DNA of 64,000 nt from Amborella trichopoda (taxonomy: Eukaryota; Streptophyta; Magnoliopsida; Amborellales; Amborellaceae): NCBI RefSeq assembly GCF_000471905.2, contig NW_006499751.1:3419809-3483808 (forward strand). The letters run 5' to 3'. Both the position numbers and the translations under genes were made by a program. The notes beneath the pieces are model-generated. The model was not told the origin of the DNA, did not search any database, and worked only from the letters and a program-made list of their open reading frames with translations. Of the stretch, positions 11,916 through 23,165 are shown piece after piece. Numbering within the stretch: the first letter of the stretch is position 1; each line of letters opens with the position of its first letter.

Positions 11916-14900
11916 TGGTTAGGTGCCTCCATCTCACCTTCCTAATCAAGATGACCTGGTGGTATGTGTCTCGGGTTTCAGGGGAACCCGGGACTTGAGA
12001 TCGCTCTCGCAAGAACCTTGTTAGAAGACAAGGGCAAGAATATCAACCGATGAGAGAGGAATTTAATGTGAGGTGGGACACACCGCACCTGGGTTTGTGA
12101 TTCACTTGGGCTGACTCGCGTGGGCGCCCTCTTAGATCACGACGGAAAGCCCCCTAGTCCTTCAACTGGTTCAAAATCGCCTCCCTTGATCTGTACTCTC
12201 ATGTTCTGCAATCACACACACACGATTAATTTTACAAGACAAGTGGGGCGAGGGACCCCACCTTGTCTTTGGACGAATGCACATAGTATACGCATTCAAA
12301 AGGAAGATAGAAAGAATAAGAGGATAGAGATTGAGGTGATGAAAGAGAAGAAAGGGATATAATAGAAGAAGGGGAAGAGAAGAATTTGACCAAGTGGCTA
12401 GACTGACATAGTGGCTAGACTAGTGAGTGATTGACTCGGTATGGTAGCAAGACAGGCACGGTAATTCAGATAGGCACAACGGCAATACTACTCGACGACA
12501 GAATGATTACTGAGCAGTCCTGACACAATGGCTAGCCTGTCATGGAAGCAAGATCGGCATGGTAACTCAGACCGGCATGTCGGCCATACTGCTCGATGAT
12601 GGGACTACCATGACAATGCTTATCATAACCTTCTTTAGTCAAACGAGAGAGAAAAAAGAAAGAAGAGAGAAGAAAAAGAAGGAAAAGAGAAAATAGAAAA
12701 AGAGAGAGGGAGAAAAGAAGAGAAAAGAGAGTAAGGAAAGATAAAAGAGAAAAAAGAAAGAGAAAGAAGAGAAAAAGGAAGAAGGAAAGAGAAGGGAGAG
12801 AAGAAGATAAAAGAATAAGAGATAAGCCGCAAGAGAGGGAATGAGTAGAGAAGAAGGGAATAGAAGAGAAGAGAGAGGAAAGAAAGGAAGAAAAGAAGTT
12901 AAGTAAGAAAGAAGAAAAAAGAGAGAGAAGATAATAGAGAGTAGAAATGAGAGTGGAGATGAGAGAAAGTAAGAGTGAGGAGAAGAAGATAGAAGAGAGA
13001 GAGAAGGGAGAAGAGAAGAAACATGGATGATGATAGGCTTCCACCGTCCTTGACAGAAGAGAGAAGAGAGAGAAACATGGACAACGATGGGCTTCCGCCA
13101 TCCATGATAGAAGAAAGATGAGAGAGAAAAATGGACGACGATGGGCTTCCACCGTTCACGATAAAAGACAGAAGAAAGATGAGAGAGAAAAATATGGACA
13201 ACGATGGCTTCTGTCACCCATGACAAAAGAGATATGAGAGAGAGAAACATGGATGGTGATGGGCTTCCGCTGTCCATGACAGAGGAGAGGGAAGAAAGAG
13301 AGAGACATGGATGGCGATGGGCTTTCATCGTCCATGATAGGAGGGAGAGGAGAGAGAAACATGGATGGTGATGAGCTTCTACTGTCAATGACAAGAAAGA
13401 TGAGAGAGAAAAATATGGACGGTAATGGGCTTCCTCTGTCCATGACGGGTGAGAGAGAAGAGAAAGAAACATGGATGGCGATGGGCTTCCGCCATCCATG
13501 ATGGAGGAGAGGGAAGAAAGAGAAAAACATGGACGACGATGGGCTTCCACCGTCCATGAAAGGGGACAGAGAGAGATATGGACGGCGACGGGCTTCTGCC
13601 ATCCATGACAGGAGGGAGAGAAGAGAGAGAGACATGAGCGGCGATGAGCTTCTGCCATCCATGATAGGAGGAGAAAAGACATAGATGGGAGGAGGAGAGA
13701 GAAAGAGAGAGATGCGAGGAGGAGAGAGAAATTTATCTTGTCAAAGGGTACCAAATATTTTCTTCTCTCTCCTCTCTCTCTCTCTCTCCAAGATGTGCCC
13801 ATAATCTCAATAAAAAACTCTCAAATTTTATTTGTCCCATTGAAGAATGAGGGAAGCCTTTTACAATTAGGTTTAGCATGTATTGGTAGAATTGGGCCCA
13901 AATATGTGGAAGCCTAAAATCTAGCCTAATTGAAGATAATTACAATTTATTTGAATTAAATAAAAATCTAAAAATAGAGTGTAAAATAACGGTTTTGCCC
14001 CTACCTAATAATACATAGAATTTCAAAACAGTCCCTATTGCTAACCTAGAACGTGTGTGATCTTCCATGGCGGATCCGTTACTCCGACGCCTATCTCGCC
14101 AAAAGATGATTGTTTTCTTGTCGGGCTCGGAATAACGATCGATTTGATACCAACTTCAAACCACGGATCGTGTTTTTAAGCCATGATCATGCGACTCAAA
14201 GTTTTGATGAATCTGGAAAACTTGCGATCAACAGTGTGCTGTTTCTTGATATTTTTTTTTGGTTTCTTCACTGGATTGTACTAAGCATGTCGTCACGATC
14301 GCATTGCAATAAACGCAACTCGATTTCGTGCTCAGACAAAGATTTTACCATCTTTGAGTTTTGGTCGAAATCTGAAATCTGGCAGCCGGAATTTACAACA
14401 CTTTATCGGCTTTGCTTGTGAAATCCGACCATTCATCACGTGTGGGGTTCAGACCAGATGTAGCCTTGGACCTTATGCATGCGATGAAACTAGTCTCACG
14501 TTGATCTGTTATGCAAGTGTTGTGATATGTCGGTTCAAGCGGGGCGTATTGCTGCTGAATTTTCTACAACTGTATTCAAGAATTGCCAATTTATCTCAAG
14601 TTTTTCTCCCTGTTCGGGCATTGTCACGGGGCGTGCCACATATCGAAAGCTCATCTTGACGAGACGAACACGCTCGCAAAATTTGAGCCTGAACTGACTC
14701 GGGACGAGGGAGATACTGGTCTTCAAAGTTGCTGCTCGGAACTGTGCAAACCAGTTCCCTTTAATGAAGATCGGTGTAGGGAGGCCACACGGAAATAGCG
14801 TGCCGCCTTTTTGATGTTTCACCCATAACTTTGTCTTGGGACTTCCGGTTAAGCCAAAACTTGACCCCTACGGTTTTCAACCATGTCAGATCCAATGATT

Positions 14901-15191
14901 GTGGTTCCACAGCCATTTGACACACTAAAAATAGAGTTCTAGTTATGGGGTCCGTTTCAGGGTGTAAGGGACTTATTTTTCTGAAATTGTTTCTTTGTCT
15001 GCGCTGCCCTAGACATGTCAAATTGCGACGAAACTTAGCAGATGGCCTTTTGGAGTCCTTAGGAAGATTTTAACCCATTCTAGGAAAATTTTGAGACTGT
15101 AAAAAATTACACTGTATATCAGGGTTTTATTGACCAGCTTCTATTTTATTCCGCATCGGAGAGCTAAGGTGCTGAAAAATGTCTTCAAACA
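11916..15191 (-). repeat. M1 3' LTR (3,276 bases)
   Basis: On the minus strand it starts TGTTTGAAGACATTTTTCAG at 15,191 and ends CCTAACCA at 11,916, the same termini as E2 and P1 LTRs (TGTTT...AACCA). It carries a conserved promoter half (13,740-15,191), a purine-rich (plus strand) repeat tract (12,620-13,740) and a conserved U5 (11,916-12,300). Long minus-strand open frames across 12,530-13,800 (up to 387 codons, Ser/Leu/Phe-rich) are by-products of the tract. Confidence 0.85.
13018..13680. repeat. Hairpin minisatellite in the M1 3' LTR, ~55-65-base units
   Basis: About eleven units, each a GA-rich spacer plus a core with arms of the type CATGGATGGCG and CGCCATCCATG around a nine-base loop ATGGGCTTC. 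The unit at 13,470-13,500 is a perfect 11-base-pair hairpin; others carry substitutions in one or both arms. The same array occurs in the 5' LTR (49,700-50,420). Confidence 0.9.
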
Positions 15192-15213
15192 GCTTGCCCC
15201 ATCGAATGTTGTG
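15192..15213 (-). other. M1 conserved G-rich tract before the 3' LTR
   Basis: The minus strand reads CACAACATTCGATGGGGCAAGC directly before the LTR start, shown here split as CACAACATTCG and ATGGGGCAAGC. Equivalent sequences precede the 3' LTRs of E2 (39,637-39,656) and P1 (55,548-55,568). Its position fits the plus-strand primer (polypurine-tract) region, although only ATGGGG is truly purine-rich. Confidence 0.5.
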
Positions 15214-16369
15214 CTTTGGGAGAAGTGAGAAGGAAGAAATTTGAAAAATTTCCCTCGGCTTTATTACTTTTTTCTTCCTAGCCATTGGACCATGTGAATG
15301 CCGGGGAGATCCACACAATGGTGTAACTAGGATGCTCAGACGTTTGGATTCAATGTGCAGGTCCATCCGTGGAGACTTTAGTGGGAGAAGAGACTTTTTA
15401 GGGATCCTATCGAAGTCCTCACCCTCAAGGGATAATTTGTGATTTTGACAGTTGAGGATTTTGCACGGACCTTGTTGATCATAATTAGGCATGTTTGGCA
15501 GCCAAGTGCCATATTTAAGGATACTCTTGCCATTTAGTTTGGGTTTCTTTGTTTTTTTGTTTGTTCTGGAGGGTCTGTTGAAGGGCCTTCGGTTGGCGTC
15601 TGTCTGCTTTTTGTATCAGAACATCCTTGGCGGGTAGGGGACCTCTGTTTATCGAGGTGACCGGCTTTGGGTTCAACCCCGTTTTCTCCTAGCAGTTTCG
15701 ACAAGACCAATACCTCTCTTCTTCGTCCGAGGCGACCCCTGAGGGCTCAATCCTAGTTACTGCATAACAGGTCCAAGGTCTGGCTGACTTAGCCTTCTTA
15801 GGGCGTCTTCAACATATTTAAGTGCATTAGTGACCTCCTAGGAATAATGCTCTTCTTCATGAGACTTATCTTGCCTTCTTGGCAAGTCTTCTGTCCTTCG
15901 AGTCCTTTTTGTAAATGGACTCAAGCTATCGGAATATTTCCTTGAAGCTTGTATTTTTTTATGTCCTGGTATTGTGACACCTGGGATTTTTCTTTTGAAT
16001 GAGGGCTGAATCCGCCTGTGGAGGCGAACGCTGCATCAACCTGCCTATTGGTTCAAGCATCCTTTGCGGATGTTCATTGGACTTGGGAAGTGGTGCCGTA
16101 GAAACGGTTTTCACCAACTTCCTTTTATTTGGGGCTCGTTTACCCATGACCTTTTAGCCATGTCCACCCTTTACTCTTCCATTTTTACTCGTGGTGCTCT
16201 TTAGGGTTTTCACTGTGCCCGGGTTTTTATTTTCACATAACTCTTTTACTCATAGTTTTGTGACCATGCTCGTCTGTCATTTTTACCTTGGGCATTCCCT
16301 TATTCAGGTGTACACCATGCCCATATTTTTATTTATATATATATATATGTTTTTTGTGAGGGTGTGTTT
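15214..16369 (-). other. M1 3' region before the LTR
   Basis: Reverse complement of the GTGAAAACCCTAAAGAGCAC / GAGTAAAAATGG motif region, followed by GGTGAAAACCG and AACCAATAGGCAGGTTGATG blocks. It is collinear with E2 38,500-39,636 and P1 54,310-55,547. Short (AT)n at 16,333-16,348. No protein is encoded; the ORF-like segments here are fragments. Confidence 0.6.
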
Positions 16370-17250
16370 AAGGTCATGCCTCCGGAACCTGTGCAAAGCA
16401 GTTTAACGTCATGCGGCCAGAACATGCACTATAGTTTAGGGTCATACAGATGGACTGTGGTGGAGATGAATGGTAGTCTGTGGACGTCACAGAGTGAGTA
16501 TGGTGGTGGTTTGACTCATTTTGGAGAGATGGCACGAGGCTGTCTGCAAAAGATGGATGCTGTATGGATGGAAGGTGGAAAGTGGTTAGTGGTGACCCAC
16601 TAGCTGACGACAAGTATGGATGGTGGGATGGCTCGCCATTGGTGAGCGCGGGTGAGACTCACTGGGGAATGATGAATGATGGTGAAGGAAGATGGATTTC
16701 CTGAGGATTTGATGAAGGTGATGTGCACACACACAGATGGGTCAATTTGGGAAGGCGTGCTTACAGATGCACATAAAGAGCATGTGCGCATGTGTGGGGG
16801 AATGTTTAAGGTCATGCCTCCAAAACCTGAGCAAAGGAGTTTAACATCATACGGCTAGGATGTGCACTATAGTTTAAGGTCATGTAGCTTGGACCATGGC
16901 TGTGCAATTTAGAGTCATACAGCATAGACCGTGTAATTTAAGGTCGTGTAACTTGACCTCCGCTACAGTTTAAGGTCATATAGTTTGGACCATGATGCTA
17001 AGCTTTTAACGTCATGCGGCCAGGACGTGCACTATAGTTTAAGGTCATATAGCTTGGACTGTGGTTGTGCAGTTTAGAGTCGTGCAATTAAGACTTTGTA
17101 GTTTAAGGTCATGCAACTAGACCGCCGCTACAGTTTAAGGTCATATAGTTTGGACCATGGAGTTTAGGGTCGTGCATCTAGACTGTCGCTACAGTTTAAG
17201 GTCATATAGTTTGGACTGTGCCATTTAGGGTCGTGCATCTAGACCATAGT
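16370..17250 (-). repeat. GACCTTAAACTG array in M1
   Basis: On the minus strand about 20 irregular units carry GACCTTAAACTG-like cores, spaced roughly 25-50 bases. The same core forms the array at 34,925-36,270 in E2 on the plus strand, so in both elements it precedes the 3' LTR region. Between 16,440 and 16,790 the units are separated by less repetitive DNA. Confidence 0.8.
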
Positions 17251-17640
17251 GTGGGTCGCCATGTAGGTGAAGCTTCATGGGGAATAGAAGCATGGATGAC
17301 AACCTGACCCCCTGGGGATAAGATGGTTAAGGCCATACACAAACATAGAGCTTAGATGGAGATGGTAAACAGGAGCGAACTTCACTGGGGATTGGGGGGC
17401 CAAGTATGACTCCTTGGGGTGAAAGATGAGTCTCCTTGGAGAACAGGATTATGGAAGGTAACCCGATCCCTTGGAGATAAGATAGCTTGGTGCAAAACAG
17501 ACCCACTGAGGATTGACGAGGTAAGCATGACTTTTTGGCATACACCTAACTCCACTGAGGATGATGGGTCATGCCACAAGTGTAACTTCCACTGGGGGTA
17601 GTGGCAGAACACTCATAATGGTGACCAGATTCAGACACGT
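17251..17640 (-). repeat. Primer-binding-site-like repeat block in M1
   Basis: Plus-strand motifs such as GACTCCTTGGGG (17,408), CTCCACTGAGGA (17,550) and TTCCACTGGGGG (17,586) recur at intervals of about 30-60 bases. They resemble the element family's primer-binding site GACTCCATTGGGGAC. Since M1 is on the minus strand, they read as tRNA-like sense (reverse of the primer site) in element orientation, as do those of E2 and P1. Confidence 0.55.
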
Positions 17641-17945
17641 GCGACGCTAGCATGGGCGGTAGAAGCATTGACACAACGTAGCATTGACGCACATGGAATT
17701 GAAACGCACGGTACTAGCAATCGCTAGCGACACGCGCGGCGTTGGTCACACGCGGTGACAGTCTTGAAAACATGGCCGGCGTTGGGCCTTTGAGAACACA
17801 GCCAGCGCTAGCCTTAACTAACATAACGGACGCTAGCTTTTGAGAACACAACTGACACTGGGGCTTGACAAACACAACCGTAACTAGCTTTTGTGAATAC
17901 AGCCGGCGCTAAATCTTAACAAACACAGCTAGCGCTGTGGCATTT
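17641..17945. repeat. ACACAGCCGGCGCTAG repeats, upstream block
   Basis: Units of about 30 bases with core ACA(C/T)A(A/G)CCGGCGCTAG. The block lies just upstream of the antisense promoter at 18,150; a second block of the same unit lies downstream (18,720-19,020). Confidence 0.85.
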
Positions 17946-18149
17946 TTCGTGAGCGTCGTTGGTCCCAGTTCGGGCCTCGGGTTTGGGCCCGGCTCGGCCC
18001 TGATCCGTGCTTCATGGGCAGCAGTGGAGCATGAGCGGTAGTAACTTGTGCATGGGCTTCGGGTTGGCCAGTCTGGCCCATCGCCGTTTGACCTTCGGGG
18101 ACTAGACTGGCATTCACAGTTTGTGAGGGGTACTTTGAGGAAGCTTCAC

Positions 18150-18190
18150 CTATATATGGGCTAAACCCCATTTTCACCATTTTATCGAAG
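18150..18190 (+). promoter_or_regulatory. Antisense promoter of M1 (TATA box and conserved CCCATTTT block)
   Basis: CTATATATGGGC (18,150-18,161) is followed by CCCCATTTTCACCATTTTATC (written here as CCCCATTTT, CACC, ATTTTATC) and then a GA-rich leader. E2 has TATAAAAAGGGG and CCCCATTTTACTATTTTACC in the same relation on the minus strand (34,442-34,402), and P1 has TATATAAAGG and CCCATTTTCAAAAATTTC (52,789-52,735). Three elements in different orientations keep this layout in otherwise non-coding DNA. It points toward the antisense protein gene. Confidence 0.65.
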
Positions 18191-18719
18191 GTAAAAAGTT
18201 TTAGAGAGAGAGAGAGAGAGATTCTGACGAAGAATCCGGTAAAAACGTTGAGCTCGAATGAAGGTTGTACGGTTCTGTCGGCAAAGAACTCTGGCATGGA
18301 AGAAAAAATCCAGCTAGGAAGAGAGAGCATGGGGAGGATGAGGGAGTTGCAGTCATCCCTTCGCTCAGGGAAGTTTTTGGTGTTCCATTTAACAAAACCA
18401 TAGAAGTTTCGATAAGAGTCCTAAGACACCGGAGCAGGGACTAAGGGTGTAGCAGAGGCTTGCCGCAAGCTCCCGATGGTTTTTTAGTGGTGTGAAGGAA
18501 GGGGAAAGGTCTGCTAGTTAGTTTCCGGCATGTGAGAGAAGTTTCCCAGTGTGGAACTGAGAGTCACAGGGAGGCCAACTGTCACTAGCAGCGAACGGTC
18601 ACTGGGAGGTGAACGACTGCCACATGTGCGTCTGACCCCGTTGTGGCCATCAGTTGTCAGGCGGCGCGCTCGGGGCTCGAGGTGACACGTGAGAAATCTG
18701 TGGCACATGTGGGGGATTT
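18191..18719 (+). other. Leader/first-exon region of the M1 antisense gene
   Basis: Starts with AGTTTTAGAGAGAGAGAG and is unique sequence without a long open frame. E2's equivalent (34,400-33,700, minus strand) begins GTTTTTTAGAGAGAGCG. It may hold exon 1 and part of an intron; no splice sites can be assigned with confidence. Confidence 0.4.
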
Positions 18720-19020
18720 GAATATAAGTGGTAATAGTCCTTTGAAAACACAGCCGGCATTAGTCCTTAAAGACACAGCCGGTGTTAGTCTTTCAGAACA
18801 CAGCCCGCGCTAGGCATTGGGGAACATAACCAGTTCTAGTTTTTAAGAACACAACTGGCGCTAGCTTTTAAGAACACAACCAGTGCTGGGCTTTGGTACA
18901 CACAACCGGCGCTACCCTTTACAAACACAGCCGATGCTGGGCCTCGGCAAACATAGCTGGCGTTAGGCCGTTTGGAAACACAGTCAGTGTTAGTCTTTTG
19001 AAGACACAGCTAGCGCTAAG
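18720..19020. repeat. ACACAGCCGGCGCTAG repeats, downstream block
   Basis: About ten units of roughly 30 bases, the same unit as 17,641-17,945. It sits between the promoter/leader and the PMD reading frame, so the two blocks bracket the promoter. Confidence 0.85.
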
Positions 19021-19098
19021 CTAGTGCCTTAGTGATTTGCACACGACAATGAGTCCTTGAGCTTTATAATGGCCTAGTCTTCTTATGAAATCCCTGAC

Positions 19099-22000
19099 AT
19101 GAAGAACCTTCCAAGGGGAGGAGAGGTTGGCACCAGTGAATTTATTGGTGAGAGTCTGGTCTGAGGTGAGTCCATCTGGTTGACGGACCCAATATGCAAA
19201 CCGGAGTGGCCTCTTAGTATCACTTTCATCACCGACTCGGTTCGATTTGAGGTTTGGGAAGACAATGATGGAAATATCAGTATCGAAGAAGGGGTGGCCC
19301 TCCTTCACTGCATGCATCAAAACGTGGCTTTTGGAGAGAATTTGCCAGCATTAGGAAAGAGAATGGTAAAAACAAAGGCACTGATATGGTCTTATGCCGG
19401 CCTTCGAGTGTAGGGGGAGTTCCAATATCTAAAAGGGTATTGTTCGTGGACTATCAAGGTGTTGGTGTCACACATAAGCGTTCTTGAGCGTGCTTCGTTG
19501 CTACTAGCAATTCAGTGCTCAGAAGGCTATTATGATCGGTGCTCCAATACTGTTAAGGTACTGCTGGAGACATGGAGTCATATTAGCAACACATGGCTCC
19601 TTGGGCATTGGGAGGTAGGAATCTCCTTACTAGATCTTCACTTCATTGGCGTCCTTCCACTGATTGGATAAATGTATCACGAGTTCGCGCCCTAGAACTT
19701 AGTCATCTTTGGCGGTGCTCTTCTAAGGGAAGAGGAACCGCCTGTTGGTCTTCAGAAAATCTTTGAGATTTATCGGTTGCTTCATTCCAAGTTTAGCAAT
19801 GGTCGGGTGACCTTCACCGAATGGGTGAAATTCTTTTGCAGGATTATCCCGAGGGGGACGGTCTCGGTGCTTCAAGAAGGAAGGGGAAGGCAGTTGTAAA
19901 GGGGACGCCTCCAATCTACCAAATCGAGACCAGTGATGACTGCATCTTCTTGGCCGCATATTGGGCCCTGTTTCTATGAAAGTTTGCTATTCTTAGAGGG
20001 GCAGATAAAATTCGTCCAAGCATATTTTATGTGGCCTACGACATGGCAAGAGGGTGTGAGTATGCCCTTACACAACCAGTTTTGTGCAATATTTACCATG
20101 GACTGGGGCCCATCTCCAGAGGGAATATATTTGCACCCTGTCGAAGTAAGGAACATAAGAGGTGGTCGGTTTCATTGACCTCCCATGCCATTCCATTGGG
20201 TGGTCAAGGGGGGTGGGGGTAAACTTGCAAACCCAGCCATTTGGCCCTGCTGCTTCCATAAGGGCAAAGAAGGATGCAATTGCCTTGTCGAACGCGAAGC
20301 CTTCCCTTGGAACTTTAAGATGCCATTCCCCATACATTATATGTATGGGTGGCTAGGGGCCTATTTCCCCGCCACTTATGTCAAAAGCTCGGGCACAGGG
20401 GAGAAGATGTGCCCCTTCTTGATGAGGATTGCCGGGCAGAAGGCTATCTTTCACAGCCCCGGGGAGGCTCATAACTTGTTTGGGAATGAGTTCTCCAGTA
20501 TGCGTTGGGTCGCCTTTTCAGTTGCAGACTTTAATGACCATGCCTTTATTGATGAATTGGGCAAGGAGCTGGGTGGTGCTCCCACAACCATCAAGGAGCT
20601 CATGTTTGTTTTGAGTGTCAGAGGCGGGGTTTTGGCCTATCGTCCATACAGTTCCAGACTCGAAGGGTACTTCCCGCATCACTTCACTCGTCAACACAGG
20701 CTGGATCAAGGCTGCCCCTTCTCTGTGTTCTTCGAAAAATTCCATGGCAGAGTACACACAGGGAAGAAGGAAGAGCTTGGGACTCTTCGAGAATCATGGT
20801 GGCCAGAGCACATACCCATCGCATGGTCCACATTTTTGGAGATGACAAAGGTTAGCAAATATGTGGTACCACATTTTGGCAGAAGGGTCCGAGTGACTGA
20901 GGCCTATGCACGCTAGTGGAGGATTACCAACCGAGGATACTGAGAAGCCGATCACCACTGGAAAGGGGAAAAACTGCAATTGGCGCCAGGATGCCAGGAA
21001 AAAGAGGATGCTCAAGACTCCTCCTCTAGAAGAGATTTTTACTTTAGACTACCCCTAGAATTGGGAGGTTCTTGAGATACCTCGCGGGATAGAGGCAGAT
21101 GACACTTCGCCGCAATTTCTTGCCATGGAGAAGAAGACATGGATCCTTTTCGATAACCTCACCTCCATTTTCTAGTGGGAGGAGGGTCAAAAGGTCCCCC
21201 GGCCATGAGGGGCGTCCAATCCAGGATTTGAACGCGTTGATCGAGAGTGGCACTCACAACTGACTTGTTGCGGTCCCTTCTCGAGGAGGGTGTTCTGAGA
21301 CGGCTGCTCCATCTTTAGCAGGCGGGAAGAAAAGGAAACGCTCTGCCCCTACCGACACTTGTGCACCAGCTCGGGCTATGAGGCCTGCTTCAAGGCTTAG
21401 GAGTTCAAAACTTCCAGTCATTTTAGAATCAGAAGGTAGCTCCTCATCTTATGTCTCTGGATCGTTTGCTACCCCTTCTGAGTCACCCCCTACCCTTTCT
21501 CCACTATCTTCTGCTTCTCCTGAATTATTTTCTACCACTTCAGAAACTGGGTAGATGAATCTGGTCCCTCTGAGTCTATTATCATCGCTTTTGATTGAGA
21601 GGTGACGCCGGAACTTGAGGTGATGCCTCTAAGTGCAAGGGTGATTCCTGAGTCAGATCCAGTTCTAATGGTAATCAATGGGGCTGAAGGTGCTGTAGTT
21701 ATTGCTGAAGGAGAGGAACGTGACACTGACAGGGCCTCTGGCCCTTAGGAGGTTGCTACCTTGACTGAGACAGGGGCTGCGGTCATGGATAGTGAGGGCC
21801 TAGGCATCTTTTAGGAGGAGGGGCCTATGGTCAGTGAGGCACCTGAGCATCAAGAGGCTGCTGCCCCAGAGTGCACAGGTCATGAAGATGAGGGGGTTGA
21901 GTTTTTTGTGGCAGAGGTTCTAGCTGTAGAGCATGCAGGATAGGTAGAAGAGGCCATGGCTGAGCCTGAAGTGGTGATCTTAAAAGATGAAGGCCAAAGG

Positions 22001-22985
22001 GAGGAGGTGGCCCCCGAACTTGTCGAAGCTGAAGTGACAGTTCAGGAGGGTGAAGAACAAGGAAGAGATTCTGTCTTTGAACTTATCGAGGCCATGCCAG
22101 AGGGTGAGAGACAAAGGGAAGAGATTACTTTAGAGCACACTGAGACCGGAGTGGTAGCTTCAGCAGGCGAGGGTCAAGGTGTGAAGGATAGCACCAAGGG
22201 GACCGAGCAGGTTGAGCCTGGGCCTGCCCCTAAGTCAGAGGAGCCCGAGGCTTTAGGCTTTGCAATTGCTCCGGAAGAGCATGTAACTCACATGGCTATC
22301 ATCCCTAGGAGCTCAGCCTTCGAAAGCGAAACTCTTTCTATAGCGGTGGAACCAGGAGTACCACCTAGACCTATTTTCAGCGGAGTATCAAAATGATTGC
22401 GGACATGCTCCGTACAGGTCTTCAACGTTTAGGGGAGCAGCCTCTTGCTGAGCTGGGCGAGGCATTGGCCAAACTCAAGGAGTTTTCTCACGCGACCACC
22501 GTTTTGGGGAATGCGCAAGAAGTTCGGTCTCGTTTTGATGTTACCTTGAATGAGTTAGAGAGCTGGAGATTCGGAAGGTTGCATCATGAAGCCGAAAGCA
22601 GCAGGTTGACTTCCTTGGAGGCATCGATCACACATCGTCATGAGGGAAGAGATTCCTGCTCACAAATGAAGGATGCTGTGGTTGCTCATCATCTCGATCT
22701 CAAGATGGAGGGAAGAGCTTGTTTTCACAAGGTGATCACCATAAGAATGGAGATGCGGAGGCCGAGGAGTGAATTGATGATCTTAAGAGGGAGATGAATC
22801 AAATAAAGGGCTTGGATGCCTCTTTGGTTGAGGATCTATTAGAGCTCATTCACACCATCGAGTCAGAAACCGCCTCCGTGGAACATGAGGCTCAAATGGT
22901 GGTTGAACTGAAGGAGCGTATTCAGCATGTTGAGGCTTCTTCTGCAACATCCAGAGCGGAGATCAATAAGATCATTGATATTTTT
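19099..22985 (+). pseudogene. Antisense plant mobile domain (PMD) protein gene of M1
   Basis: Read across several frameshifts and stops, 19,180-20,916 gives a PMD (aminotransferase-like plant mobile domain) protein. Landmarks in order: SISIEEGVALLHC; CSEGYYDRCSNTVKVLLETW; GHWEVGISLLDLHFIG; MYHEFAP; DKIRPSIFYVAYDMARG; PVLCNIYHGLG; and MPFPIHYMYGWLGAYFP. The longest intact stretch is 243 codons (20,185-20,916). Then come a basic linker, an acidic Glu-rich region with EEGEEQGR-type repeats (21,560-22,395) and a coiled-coil-like tail (22,393-22,985). PMD proteins occur in host MAIN/MAIL silencing factors and in plant transposons, including gypsy elements. It is opposite in direction to M1, with its own promoter at 18,150 and poly(A) element at 23,054. 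The start ATG is uncertain. Several stops are TAG or TGA in place of expected Trp, Gln or Arg. Confidence 0.7.
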
Positions 22986-23049
22986 TTTGAAATGTCCTTT
23001 CTTTGCTTTTTCTTTCTCTATAGGCTGACACTTGTAACAATTTTGGATT

Positions 23050-23060
23050 TATGAATAAAA
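23050..23060 (+). terminator. Poly(A) element of the M1 antisense gene
   Basis: TTATGAATAAAATGCC contains AATAAA (23,054-23,059) about 70 bases after the coding tail. The string ATGAATAAAA recurs at the same place in the antisense genes of E2 (32,341-32,350, minus strand) and P0 (60,051-60,060, minus strand). Confidence 0.6.
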
Positions 23061-23165
23061 TGCCTCGTTTTCTCTTTTAGCTCATCTTGCATGATTTCAT
23101 TCTCCTTTTTGCTTATTTGCATTTCATCCCTTTCCTTTGGACTTGGCCTCTTCTCAAGATACTCA

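Noticed and set aside
12530..13802. Minus-strand open frames of up to 387 codons rich in Ser, Leu and Phe with repeated WMAEAHRRPCFSL-like segments
   Set aside because: They follow the GA-rich hairpin minisatellite of the M1 3' LTR; similar frames appear in several phases and again in the 5' LTR. Composition, not protein selection, explains them.
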